Assembly (NCBI GenBank): GCA_964565795.1
Contig: CAZMGC010000004.1
Coordinates: forward strand, 1-55,725
Direction of reading: 5' to 3'
From: 2-01-FULL-39-10-A sp964565795
GTDB taxonomy: Bacteria; Patescibacteriota; Microgenomatia; Levybacterales; UBA12049
DNA: 55,725 nt
The position numbers and the translations under genes were made by a program. This document shows, in pieces, positions 15,257 to 24,121 of the stretch (the first letter of the stretch is position 1; each line of letters begins with the position of its first letter). Below the pieces are notes generated by a model. The model worked only from the letters and a program-made list of their open reading frames with translations, was not told the origin of the DNA and ran no database searches.

Positions 15257-17649
15257 AGAAAATTTTTCCGTTACTTGTAATTATTTTTGTTTGGTTACTT
15301 TTTTCTAAACCGTTTTTTTTTGAAAATAAAATTCCCTATCCCACCTCTTATCAACTAAATGCATTATCGCTTTGGAATACAAACGAAAATTATTTGGGAC
15401 CTGTAAAAAATCCCGCAATGCCCGACGTAGTTGTGCAAATGATGCCGTGGCGACATTTCACAATTGAATCCTGGAAGGAACTTTCTGTCCCTTTATGGAA
15501 CCCATATAGCTTTTCAGGCACTCCACATTTAGCAAATTATCAATCAGCTGCCTTCTCAATAACTAATTTATTTTTCTTTGTTTTTGATTTTAATAATGCC
15601 TGGAGTTTATCAATCCTAATTCAACCTCTACTTGCGGGTATATTCATGTATCTTTTTATAAGAAGTTTAAGGCTTAGTGTATGGGCTGGCATAATTGCGT
15701 CCGTATCGTTCATGTTCTCTGGTTTTATTACAACATGGATGAGCTGGGGGACGCTGTCGCTAGCAATTTCTTTTTTACCGCTTGCACTTTTCTCAATAGA
15801 AAAATATTTCGAAACGAAAAAAACGGTTTATCTTTTACTTCTGTTTTTGTCGATCCCGCTTTCATTCTTTAGCGGACATTTCCAAACTAGTTTATACCTC
15901 CTATCATTTACTTTTGCTTATTTAATATTTAAGCTAATACAAACTAAAAATAAAAAGGCCTTTATTACTTCCCTGGTGTTTACAATCCTTGGAGTCTTGG
16001 CAATCTCTATTCAAATTATCCCTTCAATTGAACTTTATTTAAATGCACCAAGGAGCAGTTCTTTTGAAAAAATAAATACTATTCCTTTTCATCAACTCGC
16101 TACAATCCTATCTCCTGATTTATTTGGGAATCCTGTAACCAGAAATAATTTCCTTGGTCACTACATTGAGTGGAATATGTTCGCGGGATCAGCTACCTTT
16201 CTTATTTCTCTATACGCACTTAGCAAAAGATCAAGAACTACTTTATTTTTTATAATAATGGCTGTAGCTTCACTTCTTCTTTCTCTAGATACACCAATAA
16301 TAGACGCTTTTGTAAGTTTTAAAATTCCCGTTCTCTCCACTTCATCATTAAGTAGAATTCTTTGCATATTTTCTTTTTCAATTTGCGTATTAGCTGCTTT
16401 TGGAATCGATAAAATTAAAAATGATTTAGAAAACAAAAAATTTAAAACAATTTTTATATGGATCTTTTCAATACTAACAATAGTTTCTATTTTATGGATT
16501 TATGTGCTTGGAAAATTCATAAATCCGGAATTTCTCTTAATTGCAAAAAGAAATCTAACGCTCCCAACAATCCTATCCATTAGCTTAATATTTTCAGTGT
16601 TAATAGGATTAAGAAAAGAATTTATAAAAATTGGATTCCTACTAATTCTAGCTTTAACTATTATCGATATGCTTAGGTTCTCAACTAAATGGCAGCCATT
16701 CGAATCAAAAGAACTTGCATATACAAAAACCCCGATAGTAAAAGAGTTATCAGAATTAGATAAAAAATCAAGAATTATTACTCCTTTTGGAGAAGAATGC
16801 AGCACCTATTTTAACTATCAAACTGCTGAAGGTTATGATCCTCTTTATATAGGCAGTTATGGAGAATTTGTAAAATCTATGAACCATGGGAAACTACAAG
16901 ATGCTGATCGACTCGGTGCATATCTTCCAGAAGAAGGAATATATTTCCCAAAAGTAATCGACTTTCTAGGAATCAGATATATTGTTCAAAAAAAATCAGA
17001 CCTTGGAAAACCCTGGGCGTTTCAATTTAACAATTACAACGATAAAAAATTTAAATTAATTTACGAAGATAAAGATTTTCAAATATTTGAAAATTATGAA
17101 GTATTACCAAAGGCATTTTTGGTAGGGAAGCATATAGTAGAAGCAAACAAACAAAATGTATTTAATAAGATTTATTCTGAGAATTTTAATTTCAAAAACA
17201 ATGTAATCCTAAAAAAAGATCCAAAAGTGAAGGTGGGGGAGGGAAATGTTAATAAGGTTGAAATAATTAAATATTCTCAAAATAAAATTTTAATAAGTAC
17301 TCGTTCAGACACTGAAAAAATATTAGTTATCTCGGATAATTTTTATCCGGGATGGATTGCAAAAATAAATGGAAAAAACACTGAAATTATTAGAGCTAAT
17401 TATACTTTTCGAGCAGTTCCTGTTCCTAAGGGAAATAATGAGGTTGAAATATCATATGAGCCTAAATCATTTAAAGCTGGTTTTACAATTTCATCTCTTT
17501 CAGCTTCGCTAGCATTCCTAATACTTATCATATGGTGGTATAATCAAAGCTCATGGACATCGCACAAAACAAGGACTGCGAAATTTGCTACAAAATCATC
17601 TGCAAAGAATGCAGATGGGAAGCAGATGAAATTGCTGAAAAAGAAATAG
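15253..17649 (+). CDS. YfhO-family polytopic membrane protein (GT-C-like)
   Basis: 798 aa, with about 12 TM helices up to residue 480, a large extracytoplasmic domain (about 490-745) and a last TM helix. YfhO hallmarks include MPWRHFTIESWKELSVPLWNPYSFSG and LANYQSAAF near the N-terminus and FYPGWIAKINGK plus VPVPKGNNEVEISYEP in the C-terminal beta domain. B. subtilis YfhO glycosylates lipoteichoic acid, so an envelope glycosyltransferase role is likely. The last 30 residues are an unusual basic tail because the frame overlaps the 48-aa zinc ribbon gene. Confidence 0.8.
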   Translation: MKKIFPLLVIIFVWLLFSKPFFFENKIPYPTSYQLNALSLWNTNENYLGPVKNPAMPDVVVQMMPWRHFTIESWKELSVPLWNPYSFSGTPHLANYQSAAFSITNLFFFVFDFNNAWSLSILIQPLLAGIFMYLFIRSLRLSVWAGIIASVSFMFSGFITTWMSWGTLSLAISFLPLALFSIEKYFETKKTVYLLLLFLSIPLSFFSGHFQTSLYLLSFTFAYLIFKLIQTKNKKAFITSLVFTILGVLAISIQIIPSIELYLNAPRSSSFEKINTIPFHQLATILSPDLFGNPVTRNNFLGHYIEWNMFAGSATFLISLYALSKRSRTTLFFIIMAVASLLLSLDTPIIDAFVSFKIPVLSTSSLSRILCIFSFSICVLAAFGIDKIKNDLENKKFKTIFIWIFSILTIVSILWIYVLGKFINPEFLLIAKRNLTLPTILSISLIFSVLIGLRKEFIKIGFLLILALTIIDMLRFSTKWQPFESKELAYTKTPIVKELSELDKKSRIITPFGEECSTYFNYQTAEGYDPLYIGSYGEFVKSMNHGKLQDADRLGAYLPEEGIYFPKVIDFLGIRYIVQKKSDLGKPWAFQFNNYNDKKFKLIYEDKDFQIFENYEVLPKAFLVGKHIVEANKQNVFNKIYSENFNFKNNVILKKDPKVKVGEGNVNKVEIIKYSQNKILISTRSDTEKILVISDNFYPGWIAKINGKNTEIIRANYTFRAVPVPKGNNEVEISYEPKSFKAGFTISSLSASLAFLILIIWWYNQSSWTSHKTRTAKFATKSSAKNADGKQMKLLKKK
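17536..17544 (+). promoter_or_regulatory. extended -10 inside the YfhO gene, driving the zinc ribbon ORF
   Basis: TGG-TATAAT ends 8 nt before ATG 17553. It is located within the codons of the last YfhO membrane helix. Confidence 0.55.
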
Positions 17650-17699
17650 CGAAAGGAAATTTAAAAAATTGCCCTGACTGCGGCTGGAGACCAAATTAA
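17553..17699 (+). CDS. 48-aa zinc-ribbon protein overlapping the end of the YfhO gene
   Basis: In the +1 frame relative to YfhO, ATG 17553 opens a 48-codon ORF. It has six cysteines as CEIC, then CKEC, and near the C-terminus CPDCGWRPN; the last pair is a classic zinc-ribbon knuckle (CPxCG). It overlaps 97 nt of YfhO, and in that stretch the YfhO frame encodes only a low-complexity basic tail, so the ribbon frame looks like the one under selection. It has its own promoter and ends 2 nt before the next ORF. The role is unknown; such ribbons bind nucleic acid or protein. Confidence 0.7.
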   Translation: MDIAQNKDCEICYKIICKECRWEADEIAEKEIAKGNLKNCPDCGWRPN

Positions 17700-17701
17700 A
17701 A

Positions 17702-18235
17702 ATGACAACAGAATCTAGAAGAAGACCAACTCAAAAACAATTAGCTCAAAGAATGGACTTAGAAACATCGACTCCTGCAGTACGACTAGCTCCGGGAAAA
17801 AGAGTAAGACCGCCTCACAGAGGAGAGGTGCCTTTACCTATGGGATTAGTAGAGGTTGCTGATGATCCAGCTCAACTACCAACAGCGGTGGATTTTGATT
17901 TCGATCCTGAAGCTTATCAAATTCGACAAGTACCTCAGTTCACTGCACATTTTTCTCACCCATTTCACATGCCTGAGAGCAGAATAATAGGCTACAGTCC
18001 TTATCCACATTCTGTGTTGAGAGAAAAAGGTAAAACTGTCCGACCATCAGGAAACAATGACGACGGCATACGGATTTTAATCCCATCATTTCATGCTACA
18101 CTTTTACCACGCGACTTAGAATATATGCCTAAGAATCCATCATTTTGGTATGCAAAAAATGGTCGCGAGACTATTAAGTATAATCCTGATAATGGTGAGC
18201 TCTACCTAGATAGCGGAAGAAGATTACCACGATAA
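17702..18235 (+). CDS. hypothetical protein, 177 aa, Pro/Arg-rich
   Basis: No family recognised. It is soluble with no signal peptide. The N-terminal 50 residues are rich in Arg, Pro and Gln (SRRRPTQKQLAQRM, APGKRVRPPHRGEVP) and look disordered; the rest has Tyr, Phe and Pro with NPSFWYAKNGRETIKYNPDNG near the C-terminus, which looks like a small beta structure. It starts 2 nt after the zinc ribbon stop and is probably expressed with it. A 337-nt region without genes follows. Confidence 0.55.
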   Translation: MTTESRRRPTQKQLAQRMDLETSTPAVRLAPGKRVRPPHRGEVPLPMGLVEVADDPAQLPTAVDFDFDPEAYQIRQVPQFTAHFSHPFHMPESRIIGYSPYPHSVLREKGKTVRPSGNNDDGIRILIPSFHATLLPRDLEYMPKNPSFWYAKNGRETIKYNPDNGELYLDSGRRLPR

Positions 18236-18572
18236 GCCCCTGAAACACAAAAATTACATGTGAGTATCGGGAAGCATTAAGTCAATAAATCCTATTCTAA
18301 TTTATTAATATTTATGCAAATTATTCGAAATTATTAGAATTTTCTATTTGCCATCTCTTCTCCGATATATCATTGTGCGACGTGGTATATTTGTGAAAAT
18401 TGATTGTGAAATTTTGATATTTTTACAATTTTTTTAAGGTAAATTTAACTATATTTAGTTATTTGGCTCGCCTTATCCCCTACTCTACTTCGCTAAATTA
18501 AAGCTCAAGCTAACCATTCCCTTCTTACACTGAACGTGCAGGAATTGATCTAAACGGAGGGTAATTTGCTAT
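18236..18572. other. 337-nt intergenic region, no gene recognised
   Basis: Very AT-rich between the orphan gene (+) and rpoD (-), which both end here. I see no ORF, tRNA, strong hairpin with U-run or repeat. It must hold the 3' ends of both converging transcripts; a small RNA cannot be excluded. Confidence 0.5.
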
Positions 18573-19655
18573 TTAACCGAGGTAATCTTTTAGCTTATTT
18601 CCTCTAGATGGATGTCTTAATTTTCTAAGCGACTTTGCTTCAATTTGTCTAATTCTTTCTCGAGTTACCGCAAACATTTTTCCTACTTCTTCAAGAGTCT
18701 TTGGACGTCCGTCTTTTAATCCAAATCTTTCTTCCAAAACTCTTCGCTCTCTATCAGATAGAGTTCCCAAAACCTGATCAACCTGTTCCTTTAAAAGCTC
18801 GCGACTCGCTGAATCAAATAGAGTTGGTGCTGCAGAATCATGGATAAAGTCACCAAGGCGAGAGTCTTCTTCATCACTAACTGGAGATTCAAGACTTGCT
18901 GGTTCTTGAGAAATTTTAATAATCTCAAGTGCTTTTTCTGGATCAATATCTAAAACTTTTGCCACCTCTTCTGGAGTTGGCTCTCTTCCTAATTCCTGCA
19001 TTAACTTTCTAGATGCTCTTAAAAACCTATTAATGTTCTCAACCATATGAACCGGAATCCTAATGGTCCTTGCTTGATCCGCAATTGCACGCGTTATCGA
19101 TTGACGAATCCACCACGTAGCATAGGTCGAAAACTTAAATCCCCTTCTCCAATCATATTTTTCTACAGCGCGAATCAAACCCTGATTTCCTTCCTGAATT
19201 AAATCAAGAAGAGTAAGTCCACGACCTACATATTTTTTCGCAATCGAAACTACAAGGCGAAGGTTTGAATTAACTAAAATCTTCTTTGCCTCTTCATCCC
19301 CCTTCTCCACTCTTTTTGCTAAAACAATTTCCTGATCAAAATTCAAAAGTGGAATTCTACCAATTTCTTTTAAATACATTCTGACAGGATCGCTTACTGT
19401 TCCTTCTGTCAAAACTGTTAATGCCTCTAATTCTTTTTCGAGATCTTCAATTGGCTTTTCGCCATCCTGATTTTCAGCAACTGACTCAAACACATCAATA
19501 TCAGCTTTTATTAATTTATCGTAAAGAGTATCTAAGTCTTCTATGTGTTCTTCTGGTTTTGGAAACATAGAAAGAATTTCTTCTTGGGTAATATATCCGC
19601 GTTTTTTCGCAGAATCCACTATATCAGCTAAAATGTTTGGGGCGGTTTTTGCCAT
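18573..19655 (-). CDS. rpoD: primary sigma factor RpoD (sigma-70)
   Basis: 360 aa from MAKTAPN; the in-frame GTG six codons earlier lies before the -10. A short region 1.1-like N-terminus is followed by region 1.2 (DPVRMYLKEIGRIPLL), region 2 with NLRLVVSIAKKYVGRGLTLLDLI, EKYDWRRGFKFSTYATWW and IRQSITRAIADQ, region 3, and region 4 with TLEEVGKMFAVTRERIRQIEAKALRKL-type HTH (here SLRKLRHPSR). The conserved region 2.4 and the extended -10-binding region 3 fit the TGnTATAAT promoters seen throughout. It lies downstream of dnaG, as in the classical macromolecular synthesis operon, but with its own promoter. Confidence 0.96.
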   Translation of the reverse strand: MAKTAPNILADIVDSAKKRGYITQEEILSMFPKPEEHIEDLDTLYDKLIKADIDVFESVAENQDGEKPIEDLEKELEALTVLTEGTVSDPVRMYLKEIGRIPLLNFDQEIVLAKRVEKGDEEAKKILVNSNLRLVVSIAKKYVGRGLTLLDLIQEGNQGLIRAVEKYDWRRGFKFSTYATWWIRQSITRAIADQARTIRIPVHMVENINRFLRASRKLMQELGREPTPEEVAKVLDIDPEKALEIIKISQEPASLESPVSDEEDSRLGDFIHDSAAPTLFDSASRELLKEQVDQVLGTLSDRERRVLEERFGLKDGRPKTLEEVGKMFAVTRERIRQIEAKSLRKLRHPSRGNKLKDYLG

Positions 19656-19663
19656 ACTATTAT

Positions 19664-19672
19664 ATTCTACCA
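19664..19672 (-). promoter_or_regulatory. extended -10 for rpoD
   Basis: TGG-TAGAAT on the minus strand (hexamer 19664-19669) ends 8 nt before ATG 19655. It sits between the dnaG stop and rpoD. Confidence 0.6.
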
Positions 19673-19693
19673 CAAAATGAGCTCAAATTAAAC

Positions 19694-21442
19694 TCAGGGC
19701 GAAACAATTTGAGAAGTTATGATGGCAATCTCCTCTTTAATTTTTTCAATCTCTTCTTCATTCTCATCTTTTCCTTTTAGATCTCGACTGATTTGTTTTA
19801 TTTTTTCTTTAAGTTGAATTAATTTTAATTCCTTTGCGACCCGGATTACTTCTTCTTCATACTTTATATTATCCTCAAATTTTGGTAGAGGCATTAAGTA
19901 ACATTTATCAAAAATGGGCAAAAGCTCCTGTGATAAATTTTTAGACGATGACTTTAAATCAAAGTCTTTTGCATTAATTACTGATAAAATCTCTGCGAAT
20001 ATTTTTCCAATTGATGGAATAAAAAATTCATATTTATTTAAAACGTCTTTTACTTTAATCAACATCTGTTTCGGCTCAATACTTTGTATGACGAGCGCTA
20101 AAAGATACTCTTCTAGAAGCTCATGTCTATCTTGTTTTTGAATTTTTTGAAAAACTTTCTCTTCTTTTTCTGAAGTTTTATTTTCAATCTGCCTCTGCAA
20201 GGAATCATACGAAGTACTAATGGCCTCACTCAATTTCTTCAAATAATGCTCTTTTATGATTTCATTTTGGATGTTTGAAATTAGAGGAAGCATTTCGTCT
20301 CCTATTTTTTTCTTACCAATTGCTGATTCTGGATCATTCTCAAGGGAAAATTTATCAAGCAGAAAATCATAAATCTCTTTATCATTCTTAACCGCCTTCT
20401 TAAACTCTACTGGATTATTCTTTAACGCCTCATCTGGATCTTTTTCGTCTGGAATAATTACAGATATCGATAGCCCTCTTTTTTCAAGAACAGGAATACT
20501 TCTCTTCATCGCTTCAATTCCTGCATTATCCTGATCAAGACATAAGGATACTTTTGGAGCAAACCTGGAGAGAAGTATCGCTTGGTTTTCTGTCAATGCA
20601 GTACCCTTAAGAGCCACGGCATTCGTTATGCCCTCCTTATAAGCAGTAATAACATCAAATTCTCCTTCCATTACTATGGCAAATTCCTCTTTCTTAATTG
20701 ACTCCTTTGCAAGATTAAGTCCAAAAAACATACTTCCTTTGTGGTATACCAAAGTGTCCCTAGTGTTAATGTATTTTGGCCCAAAATCTTTGTCCGAAAT
20801 GTTGCTACCGGAAAAACCAGAGATATTTCCCCTATGATCAATTAGAGGAAAAATAATTCTGCCTCTAAAAAAATCAATTACTCGCTCTCCTTTTTGAATT
20901 CCTAGACCCGCTTCCACTAAATCAGATTTTTTGTACTTCTTTTTATTTATTAAATATTTCGAAAGATCCTCTCCCCTATTCGGAGCAAAACCAATATTAA
21001 AGGTATTTATAAGTTTTTCATTTAAATTTCTCTCTTTAACTAAATACTCAAGAGCCTTCTCCCCTACCGGGTGCTTTGTTAAAACAAAATGATAATAATC
21101 TGATGCGATTTTATTAATTGAATAAATTAGCTCTTTCTTTGATGAAGCAAATGAATTCTCTGTAATTTTTAAAACTACACCAGCTTTTTTTGCAAGAATC
21201 CTTAGCGATTCAATAAATTCTAAATTCTCATATTCCATTAGGAATGAAAAAGCATCTCCACCCTTTCCACACCCAAAACAATGCCAAATTTGTCTTTCAG
21301 GACTCACTACAAAAGATGGTGAATTTTCTGAATGAAACGGACAAACAGTTGTAAAATTTCTGCCCATTTTTTTAAGGGGTAGATATTCAGAAATGAGTGC
21401 AACAATATCGATTTTTTCTCTTACTTGTGAGGCCTGATCCAT
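19694..21442 (-). CDS. dnaG: DNA primase DnaG
   Basis: 582 aa from MDQASQV. The zinc-binding domain has CPFH (Cys34, His37) and CFGC (Cys55, Cys58). The catalytic core has FRGRIIFPLIDHRGNISGFSG, and the TOPRIM part reads VMEGEFDVITAYKEG with LCLDQDNAG; the usual EGYMD is EGEFD here. The C-terminal helicase-binding part is present but diverged and highly charged. The open frame runs 42 codons further upstream across the purA promoter, but the TGGTACAAT box 9 nt before ATG 21442 sets the start. It makes RNA primers at the fork. Confidence 0.95.
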   Translation of the reverse strand: MDQASQVREKIDIVALISEYLPLKKMGRNFTTVCPFHSENSPSFVVSPERQIWHCFGCGKGGDAFSFLMEYENLEFIESLRILAKKAGVVLKITENSFASSKKELIYSINKIASDYYHFVLTKHPVGEKALEYLVKERNLNEKLINTFNIGFAPNRGEDLSKYLINKKKYKKSDLVEAGLGIQKGERVIDFFRGRIIFPLIDHRGNISGFSGSNISDKDFGPKYINTRDTLVYHKGSMFFGLNLAKESIKKEEFAIVMEGEFDVITAYKEGITNAVALKGTALTENQAILLSRFAPKVSLCLDQDNAGIEAMKRSIPVLEKRGLSISVIIPDEKDPDEALKNNPVEFKKAVKNDKEIYDFLLDKFSLENDPESAIGKKKIGDEMLPLISNIQNEIIKEHYLKKLSEAISTSYDSLQRQIENKTSEKEEKVFQKIQKQDRHELLEEYLLALVIQSIEPKQMLIKVKDVLNKYEFFIPSIGKIFAEILSVINAKDFDLKSSSKNLSQELLPIFDKCYLMPLPKFEDNIKYEEEVIRVAKELKLIQLKEKIKQISRDLKGKDENEEEIEKIKEEIAIITSQIVSP

Positions 21443-21451
21443 TGGAAAACT

Positions 21452-21460
21452 ATTGTACCA
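21452..21460 (-). promoter_or_regulatory. extended -10 for dnaG
   Basis: TGG-TACAAT on the minus strand (hexamer 21452-21457), 9 nt before ATG 21442. It is divergent from purA, which begins at 21510. Confidence 0.6.
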
Positions 21461-21509
21461 CTTGGTTGTTGCAAGTGCGAGAGATCTTATGTAAAATCCT
21501 AATTGGCAG

Positions 21510-22781
21510 ATGGCAACTACTACAATTATTGGTGCCCAGTGGGGAGATGAGGGAAAAGGGAAAATCATCGATTACCTCGCAGAAGACGCAGATCTTGTTG
21601 TAAGATTCCACGGAGGAAACAATGCAGGACACACAATCATCAATTCTTTAGGAAAATTCTCTCTTCACCTAGTTCCATCTGGAATATTTAACCCAAAAAC
21701 AAAAAACCTTATCACAAATGGCGTAATCCTAGATCTTGAGGTTTTAATAAAAGAAATTGAAGACATTGAAAAAACAAAAATCAAAACTAGAGGAAGAATT
21801 TTAATTTCCCCAAGATGCCATTTAATTATGCCTTACCATAAACTCCTCGACTCACTCTATGAGGAGGCTAAAGGAAAAGTAAAAACTGGGACCACAGGAA
21901 GAGGAATTGGACCAACCTATGCAGATAAGGCAAGCTATAACGGAATCAGAGTTGGCGACCTTATGGATCCCAAGATGTTTTCTGAAAAATTAAAAACACA
22001 GCTAGCGGTTAAAAATAAAATTCTAAAAGCACTAGGCACAAAGCCTCTTTCTCAAAAAGAAATAGAAAAAAATTTTTCTATTTATAGAAAAAAAATTGCA
22101 CCATATGTCTCAGAAACTTTAGGCATATTAAATGACTCAATTGATAAAAATAAAAATATCGTTTTCGAGGGCGCACAAGGAGTATTTCTAGACAACGACT
22201 GGGGAACCTATCCTTATGTAACAGCTTCTAATATTTTGTCTGGTGGAGCAACTCACTATGCTGGCGTTGCACCCCAAAAATTAAAAAATATTATCGGAGT
22301 TGCCAAAGCTTATACGACTAGAGTTGGTGGAGGCCCATTTCCAACTGAACTAAATGATAAAACTGGGGAAAAAATTCGAGAAATTGGCGCAGAGTTTGGA
22401 GCAACCACTGGACGCGCAAGAAGATGTGGATGGCTTGATTTAGAACTATTAAGATTTGCTTCAAAAGTAAATGGCTTTACAGCTTTTGCCATTACCAAAC
22501 TTGATATTTTAGATAGTTTTTCTGAGATAAAAGTTGCAACACATTACGAATATAAAGGCAAAAAAATTAATTATGAAGATGTTCTAGCTGATGAACTTCA
22601 CAAAATAAAACCAATTTATAAAACATTCAAAGGGTGGAATTCAAAAACATATGGAATTACAAATTTTAAAAAATTACCAAAAGAAGCACAGGATTATTTA
22701 AATTTTATAGAGAAGGAGATAAAAACTCCTATTAAATATATTTCAACTGGGAGCAAGAGAAATGAAACAATTAAAGTTTAG
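21510..22781 (+). CDS. purA: adenylosuccinate synthetase
   Basis: 423 aa. IIGAQWGDEGKGKIIDYLA contains the GTP-binding loop and catalytic Asp, followed by VRFHGGNNAGHTI with the catalytic His. TGRGIGPTYADKASY, EGAQGVFLDNDWGTYPYVT and GARFG-type TTGRARRCGWLD are also present. It converts IMP, aspartate and GTP to adenylosuccinate. Its 3' end overlaps purB by 20 nt, so the two steps IMP to AMP form one operon. TAAAAT at 21492-21497 is a candidate -10. Confidence 0.96.
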   Translation: MATTTIIGAQWGDEGKGKIIDYLAEDADLVVRFHGGNNAGHTIINSLGKFSLHLVPSGIFNPKTKNLITNGVILDLEVLIKEIEDIEKTKIKTRGRILISPRCHLIMPYHKLLDSLYEEAKGKVKTGTTGRGIGPTYADKASYNGIRVGDLMDPKMFSEKLKTQLAVKNKILKALGTKPLSQKEIEKNFSIYRKKIAPYVSETLGILNDSIDKNKNIVFEGAQGVFLDNDWGTYPYVTASNILSGGATHYAGVAPQKLKNIIGVAKAYTTRVGGGPFPTELNDKTGEKIREIGAEFGATTGRARRCGWLDLELLRFASKVNGFTAFAITKLDILDSFSEIKVATHYEYKGKKINYEDVLADELHKIKPIYKTFKGWNSKTYGITNFKKLPKEAQDYLNFIEKEIKTPIKYISTGSKRNETIKV

Positions 22782-24105
22782 CTCTCTTACAGCTATCTCC
22801 CCAATCGATGGACGCTACAGGAATCAAACTGAAGAACTTTCTGAATTTTTTTCAGAATTTGGAATTATTAAGTATCGAACTCTAATCGAGATAAAATATT
22901 TAATTGCGCTTTCAAGTGAAGGAATCATAAGAAAATTAAACGCTCAAGAAATAAAAAGCTTAAATAGGGTTGTCGATGAATTTAAAATTGAAGATGCGCA
23001 AAATATAAAAAAAATTGAAGAAAAAACAAGACACGATGTTAAAGCAGTTGAATATTTTCTTAGAGAAGAATTATCAAATTCTTCTCTCTCTGACATTTTA
23101 GAATTTATTCATTTTGGGTTAACCTCCGAAGATGTAAATAACTTAACTATTAGACTAATGTTGAGAGATGGGTTGGAAAAAGTAATCTCAGGCAATCTTC
23201 AGACCTTAAGTGATGAAATTTTTAATCTATCAAAAAAATATAAAAACCTTCCAATGCTTGGACGCACACATGGACAAGCTGCGATACCCACCACATTAGG
23301 AAAGGAATTTTTTGTTTTTTACGAGAGGCTTGATAAAGAAATAAAAATTTTGAAAACAGCAAAACTCTATGGAAAACTTAACGGTGCAATTGGGAATTAC
23401 AGTGCTCTTAATTTTTCTTATCCCAACACTAATTGGCCAAAATTTTCAAAGGATTTCGTTGAAAGTATTGGATTTAAACTAAATAGCTCGACAAATCAAA
23501 TTGCTCCTTTTGAAGACATTATTTTTATTTTTCAAACAATTCAAAGAATTAACGGAATCCTTCTCGACTTCAATCAAGATATGTGGAGATATATCTCCGA
23601 TCATTGGTTTATTCAGGAAAATAAAAAAGAAGAGGTCGGTTCTTCTACAATGCCACAAAAAATAAATCCGATTATGTTTGAAAACTCTGAAGGAAACTTA
23701 ATAATAGCGAATTCCTTAATTGATGGATTTACCTACAAACTCCCTCTCTCAAGACTACAAAGAGATTTATCAAATAGCACTATTTCGAGAAATTTTGGCA
23801 TTACTCTTGCCTACTCTCTCCTTGCATATAAAAATTCTCTTTCAGGCCTAAAAAGAGTAAGAGCAAACGAAGAAAAGATTAAAAAAGATTTAAACTCTGA
23901 TTGGTCTATTCTTTCAGAAGCTATTCAGATCTATCTTAAAAAACAAAAGATAAAAAATGGTTATGAGATTTTAAAAGAACTCACTCGTGGGCAAAATTTG
24001 ACACAAGAAGACTTCTTAGCGCTCATTGAAAAACTCCCACTGGATCAGTCACAAAAAGAAGAACTTAGCAAACTTACACCGGAAAATTATATAGGCATCA
24101 TATAA
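22762..24105 (+). CDS. purB: adenylosuccinate lyase
   Basis: 447 aa of the E. coli-type, with the N-terminal LTAISPIDGRYRNQ signature, LGRTHGQAAIPTTLGKE, and the fumarase/lyase signature GSSTMPQKINPIMFENSEGN. It cleaves adenylosuccinate to AMP and also SAICAR to AICAR, the substrate of purH. It starts inside the end of purA. No de novo purine genes upstream of AICAR are in the window. Confidence 0.95.
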   Translation: MKQLKFSSLTAISPIDGRYRNQTEELSEFFSEFGIIKYRTLIEIKYLIALSSEGIIRKLNAQEIKSLNRVVDEFKIEDAQNIKKIEEKTRHDVKAVEYFLREELSNSSLSDILEFIHFGLTSEDVNNLTIRLMLRDGLEKVISGNLQTLSDEIFNLSKKYKNLPMLGRTHGQAAIPTTLGKEFFVFYERLDKEIKILKTAKLYGKLNGAIGNYSALNFSYPNTNWPKFSKDFVESIGFKLNSSTNQIAPFEDIIFIFQTIQRINGILLDFNQDMWRYISDHWFIQENKKEEVGSSTMPQKINPIMFENSEGNLIIANSLIDGFTYKLPLSRLQRDLSNSTISRNFGITLAYSLLAYKNSLSGLKRVRANEEKIKKDLNSDWSILSEAIQIYLKKQKIKNGYEILKELTRGQNLTQEDFLALIEKLPLDQSQKEELSKLTPENYIGII

Positions 24106-24106
24106 G

Positions 24107-24115
24107 TGCTATGAT
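24107..24115 (+). promoter_or_regulatory. extended -10 for comM/yifB
   Basis: TGC-TATGAT ends 6 nt before ATG 24122. It lies 1-10 nt after the purB stop. Confidence 0.55.
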
Positions 24116-24121
24116 ATTTAT

